DNA of 64,000 nucleotides from positions 1,064,227,744 to 1,064,291,743 of the forward strand of contig OY856412.1 in assembly GCA_963693085.1 (NCBI GenBank). The letters run 5' to 3'. The notes beneath the pieces are model-generated. The model saw only the letters and a program-made list of their open reading frames with translations, was not told where the DNA came from and did no database searches. The stretch comes from Alisma plantago-aquatica (taxonomy: Eukaryota; Streptophyta; Magnoliopsida; Alismatales; Alismataceae). Shown piece after piece: positions 58,542-64,000 of this stretch (within the stretch, counting starts at the first letter, position 1; every line of letters starts with the position of its first letter). Position numbers and translations under genes: made by a program.

Positions 58542-61500
58542 TGTGATGACCGTCTCACGAAAATAAGATCAACGAATTTAAACTAATGCGGAAGCGTTTC
58601 ATTAGCAGTAGAATTACTAAAAATCACTAAAAATGAAAACTTTTTGTAAAGAGATCCAAAACCTGTGAAACTCTTTTATAAAGAAACAAGATAAGTTATT
58701 TACAAATTGATCTATCGTTACATCTCTGTAATATCACATCTCGAGAGTCATAACACTGACTGCCCTGTTAAACTGTACATTAACAGTATACAAAAATCCT
58801 CGAGGCATTAAGACAAAAATCTCTGATCTATATTAAACTATCTACTGACTCCTAGGACCTGAGAGTACAGAGACGACACATAGGACATTCTATCTACTAG
58901 ACTCGATAGACAGTGTCTCCACCTGAGGATCACTGTTGTCCCTGATGTTGTTGTTGCTGCTGTTGTTGCTCACCCACTGAAGGGTTCCTTCGTCCTTGAT
59001 GTCTACCTAAAAAGTCAAAACCCACGGGGGTGAGGCAATTGAATAATTGTCCCAGCGAGAGTTATAACTCTTCACCAAAAGCATTGATATTGAAAATAAA
59101 TGAATAACAGTGAGCAATAGAATTATAAATACTCAACAGCAGGAAATTTATTAAATAAGCTAAGTAGAGCAGTATTCTCTATGCATTCATTTCAATTATA
59201 ACTTGATTTTGATTGACAAGACATATATCAATAAGGGATATGAAGTACATGTATATTAATTATTCAACTAGAGCACTATAAACAATGTATCATCAATCAT
59301 TGTTTCTCATAGTTCAACCTAAGCAATTATGCTATACGGCTGATTACCTTTTTCAAACATATTTATGCCATGAGGAGATGAGATATACCGCTCATACTCC
59401 AACCGACCATTAAGAAATCACAATCGGTACCATACATAGGTCAGCAGAAGAGTCAGATTCCTATAACCTCATCTTCCTCAGTCAGAGTGAGAATCAACAT
59501 GCAGGACATCTCGTGTCTCTGCTAAAATAGCTTTCCATGGTATTCTAGAAACTTTGCTATTAGAGTTATAGTGGCATGCTATACTCTCTTCGCCATCGAG
59601 GGATTTCTTGTTTATCTCTCATCGATGCGGTATTAACAACATCATCGGTAGATTAGTCATACATCATCCCGACATCTACATATAATTAAGGATTGAGAGA
59701 TTTGATGTTTATCTCACATCAATTCCTCCATTAGGACGTAAGGATATTCACGTCCATAACCCCCAAATACTCTAAAGTATGCTCTCCAAGAGTTCCCTTA
59801 GGAAAACCTATTACACCATCATTTAACTTTTGACATTGATGGATCTATGGTCAGGGCTCTACATGATATCATTATACTTGATTATTTAAGTACATTATGG
59901 CATTCTTTTAGCATCACGCATGTTTTCAAACATAAACCAGTTAAGCAATTATTGTAAAGAAAGTGTACTATTTTTATCAAGTTCCATTCACTTCTTGTTA
60001 GCATTGGGATCTCAATACCTAACCATCTCATCATTGTGATTCAGGAATATGGGTATTCAAACCCTTAAATCATTAAAACACTTGTTACCAAGTAATCATA
60101 CTGCCTTCATATCATTGAACAGTATGAACAAGATAATAACAATGTTGATATTTCATATGTCCTATCAATCTCTTATGTTACCTCTTCACTAGGCAACATA
60201 ACATGTCATTGATTACAAACTTAATAAGTACTTTTGATAAGCAAAGCTTCATAGCTCATACCTGGTTATGTTCAATATTCCATGAAACCTGGATGACTAG
60301 TACATATGAATAATAACAAATCTATTTTAGATCAGCATAATCTAAAACAATTATGACATCATTATTCAAGGGTTACACCACTATACCCTTGCAAGGGTTA
60401 GGGTTTCCCTTTTTAATTCAATTAGGGTTAATGAGTTATCATTGCTTTACCCAGCCATAGAACTTCATGTTATACAGCATAACCCAAAATTAGGGTTTAC
60501 TATTCACATACATCACATTACCTTAGATTAGGGTTTACTATTCACATTTTGAATTATGATCATACCTTCATCATATATTAGGGATATTTCCATTACTACC
60601 CTCAAATTAGGGTTAGAATTCATTAACCATCATATCAGGGTTTCATGATCTCACTAACATGGATCATACCCTAAATAGGCATTCTTGTATATTGAGAGTT
60701 CATTACTTGATTACATAAGAAATATTTTCTCTCTCATCCCTTATATGAGTTGATGCTTTCATCACCATTGATTAGGCTAAGTCAATTCAACATTGACATC
60801 ATGGGTTATGTTATTACTATTGTGATCATTAAGGCTTACTCATTCAAAGAGTACTAATTACTCCATCCCATCAAGGGTTCTTTATTATAATCACCATTGA
60901 TCACATCATGTATCAATCAACTAATTACTTGGTCCTTTAATCACATTAAGTATCCATGAGGTTTAGGTTAATCAACCACTAAACCATCTTGACCACTAAA
61001 GTATAAAATGATCTTAACCTTTTTAGACCTCAAACGGTCTTGTACACTAAACCACCAAACAGTCTTGGACAGACCTTGAAACCGTTTGGTGTTGAAGACC
61101 GTTTGGTCTTGGTTACTTTTGAAACCGTTTGGTAAAGTGCACACTCAAGACCGTTTGCCCAAGATAGGGTGAAGACCGTTTGGTCATGAAGACTGTTTGG
61201 TCTTGTTTGACTTTGAAACCGCATGGACATAACCGACCTTGAAACTGCATGGGACTAAACATTTTGGGATTGTTTGGTCCCAAATGGTCTTGAGACCGTT
61301 TGGTCCAAATCACCTCAAAACCGCAAGGACCAAAAAGTGTCTCAACCTCTTCAACTGAGTTAGGGTTTTCAATGTTGAACCCCTCAATCGATCATGCACT
61401 TGTTAGCCACTCATCAATTGAGTTAATTAGGTCAACCCTCAACTGATTTGACACTCAATTGACTCTCAATCAATAATTAGGGCTTGGATCAATTGGATCA

Positions 61501-63372
61501 GGGTTTGAAATTGATTACCCTTCAACATGTTCTAATGTGGGTCTAATTGATTTGAAACCATGAGCCATCACTCAATTGATCATGACCTGACCCCAAACGG
61601 TCTTGGGATCACTTGGATGACCTCCAAACGGTCTTGAGACCATTAGCCCATTATTTTATCAAAAACCAAGTCATTCAATTAGGGTCTGGATTCTAGGTTT
61701 ATTCACCAAATCAACAACTAATTATTCACCAACTTGATATCATTGGTTCCCCAATTCGTCAACCCTACTTAACCCTAGACCTCCAAACGGACTTGGGTGA
61801 TCAAAAAACGGTCTTGAGACTGTTTGGGTGATCCCCAAATGGTTTGGAAACCGTTTGGGTCACTCAACCCAAACTTCAACATAATACTATTATTGAAATC
61901 AGCAATTGACCCGATTAGGGTTTAGGTGGTTGATGGACCTTTGATTGGTGAACCACTTGGAATTAATTGATAATTTTTGGTAGGTAATTAGTCTACATTA
62001 TTCACAACAGAGATACAAATGGTCAATGCCTGGTCAACGCCTCCAAACGGTCTTGGACCATTTGCTTCCATGCGTTCTTGTGAAACCGTTTGCACTCAAA
62101 CAGTTTGAAACCGTTTGCTCCAAACGTTTTGGTAAACTATTTGCTAAAGGTGAGAGACCGTTTGTTAAAGTAAAATCTTGGATTCATAGGAATTAACATC
62201 ATCATCTTCTACCTCTATTTAACCAAGAACAGGGACTGTTCTTCACGGAAAAGACAGCAAGAACACACAAAGGTGTCTAAAGAAGAAGTATAAGCAACGA
62301 TTTTAGGAAAGAAGGTTGCATTAACAAAACTTAAGGGTTAGAGTTATAAAACCCACCTTCAGATCTGATCCAGAGCTCCGAGCTCCTTGGCTTTAATGGT
62401 GGCTTGTTCTCCAACAGTTGGCCAAGGCTCCTTCTTCAAGTTTTGGGTGAAGGAGATACCTACAAAGAAGAATCGTGTGAAGAAAACCAATAATCCAACC
62501 TTGTTTTATGGTTTCCACCATGAATTCGAGATAGGTGATGATCCATACTTACCAAACCAGATTGGTAATCCTACTTATTCTCCAGATCTATCCTTTTGTC
62601 GGCCAAGGCAATATGATAAGGAAAAGAACTAAGGGAAACGATCCCTTGCATTGTTGGAAAAATGTCCCTTATATATTTATGGATTTTTAGGGAAAAAGGA
62701 AAAAAGAGAGTTATCTTATTTTATTTTCCAACTAAATCCACCAAAGCTTGCTCCATACTTTGTATACGTGGCCACCTTTTAATATCATGCAAAATCCTCC
62801 ATTATCCAAGATTTAAAGGAAAACATCTTAATAAGTTATATAAATTAAAGGGCCATTTGCTTAAATCTTGATTATTTTAATATCAAGATTATCTTTCCTT
62901 CTTGATCATTCAAATGAGGCGCCCTTCTCATTTTCTTTGCTCTACTTGATGCCAAGAGACATGAGAGATCCACTAGAGGGTATATTTTACATGTTGGACC
63001 CTAGGTTTTGGGTAATTTGCACATTACACCAAATCTAGGTTTTAAGGCACAAGGACTGCTCTACAAGCTATATCTTGGTGCTCAAGCTTGTGGAATCCAT
63101 ACCACCACATCACATACATTCTTATGATGTCTCATCATCAGAGGGACATATTAAAATGTGCAATTTGCAAGTTAACCCCTCAACTTGGGTAATTTGCACT
63201 ATAGTCCATGATTAACAAAACAATGTTTCAACATTATGCAAAAGGACTAAAATTGAAATACAAGTTCCTCAAAAGCCTTAATTACATTTCAAAAGGATAA
63301 ACACAAGCATATAATCACTTATTTAAGCAAAACACCTAGGGTTAGTGCGTAACCCAGGTCAGGGATGTTACA
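58542..63372 (-). repeat. 5' LTR of element 2
   Basis: 4,831 bp, collinear with 48801-53669. It has a TATA-like element at about 62669-62680 (692 bp from the LTR start), telobox-like words (AAACCCTAA read on the minus strand, for example near 60505 and 60535) and the dyad array at about 61030-62165. Confidence 0.94.
61030..62165. repeat. AAACGGTC/GACCGTTT dyad array, element 2 5' LTR
   Basis: Counterpart of 51285-52445. It includes local differences from the other LTR, such as an additional GACCGTTTGGTCATGAAGAC segment near 61175 and loss of a repeated block present near 51540-51590. This shows small expansions and contractions within the array. Confidence 0.88.
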
Positions 63373-63377
63373 CACAC

Positions 63378-64000
63378 ATTACTTAGCAGAATCATAATCG
63401 TCAATGTGAATGTCACAAAGATGATAATCATTATATAAAAATATAATTTCATTGAACCATCATAGGATAACATGAAAGTTGTCATGTCTCAAGTTACACA
63501 ACATACAAACCTAAACTTTACACTAATACATGGTCCTCTTAGCTTGAAAGTAAATATAAACGGATTATTCTATTGTAGTTGGAGACCCACCATGTTTGTT
63601 TTCTGAGTTTGTCCTTGAGATGTATGCTCCTTGTCTAAGCTCATTTATCCTTCTTTCTTGTGTTCATCGCATCCCCACTCATGCAAAACAAGATGGAAAA
63701 TATGTTAGAAATAGGGGCATCGAGTAGTATTACATGAACTGAATAACTACCCTTTCAAGAAAACATGAACTAAACATTGAATACTTTTCATATAATTTCT
63801 CATCATCTATATTTCTCTTTATCATTGTTGTCTTGGGTAGACTACATTGCCTTTCATCTATAAGTGCTCCCAAGAGCTCATGTCCCATGAAGGTTAAATT
63901 GCTCCGAAGAGCTCATTGCTCACACAAAGCTTATAAATAATTTCTCCACAAGGCGAACAACCTAGAAAGAACAACATAAATCAACCCTCCTTCTCTTAAA
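63378..64000. other. Right flank, no gene seen
   Basis: AT-rich DNA with no recognisable frame. If 48771 is an LTR start, this stretch continues that older LTR beyond element 2. Confidence 0.45.

Larger units (their letters stand above)
48801..63372 (-). mobile_element. Full-length Tekay/Del-type retrotransposon (element 2), dead
   Basis: Same design as element 1 but inverted: LTRs 58542-63372 (5') and 48801-53669 (3') around a 4.87-kb interior. It is flanked by CACAC (48796-48800 and 63373-63377). LTR starts are similar (TGTAACATCCCTGACCTGGG), while LTR ends differ (GTCATCACA against AGCCCACA in element 1). It is thus a sister subfamily rather than a copy. The terminal dinucleotide at 48801-48802 has decayed from TG to TA. 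The interior has many frameshifts. Confidence 0.96.

Overview
This window is repeat-dominated nuclear DNA from a flowering plant. The evidence is Ty3/Gypsy chromoviruses of the Tekay/Del type, a TNP2-type CACTA transposon with short plant introns, plant LINE fragments, telobox-like AAACCCTAA words and one compact GC-rich intronless gene in an AT-rich background. The species cannot be named from the sequence. No rRNA, tRNA or CRISPR is visible.

Layout. 1-1979 is AT-rich and unassigned. 1980-3578 begins an old repeat unit; its continuation lies at 20135-20575, because a solo-LTR-like element (3579-20134, 5-bp target duplication ATTAG) split it. That LTR is split by a 13,450-bp CACTA transposon (4862-18311, 3-bp duplication ACA). 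The CACTA carries, on the minus strand, a decayed TNP2 transposase (four in-frame TGA stops and a frameshift) and a TNPA-like accessory gene. It also carries a LINE inserted in one of that gene's introns (15-bp duplication), a second LINE remnant and a 0.67-kb foldback with exon-like content. A second copy of the old unit runs 20576-26615 and is interrupted by another probable solo LTR (21596-25496). A small gene for a single C2H2 zinc-finger protein lies at 27154-27543 (minus) with a TATA box at 27711-27718. It is the only locus here that looks like an intact host gene.

Two full-length but dead Tekay-like retrotransposons follow: element 1 (plus, 30478-44223, duplication CATGT) and element 2 (minus, 48801-63372, duplication CACAC). 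Each has LTRs of about 4.5-4.9 kb around a 4.8-4.9-kb gag-pol interior with a tRNA-iMet primer site, protease, reverse transcriptase, RNase H, integrase and chromodomain. Both are broken by stops and frameshifts. Between them, 44229-48795 holds no gene I can name.

The most unusual signal is an array of a dyad-symmetric word (AAACGGTC ... GACCGTTT). It is repeated about 15-17 times, as exact heptamer half-sites, in each LTR that I counted, always about 1.2-2.3 kb inside the LTR. An unrelated LTR nearby carries an analogous array of another short dyad (AACCGATGGTT).
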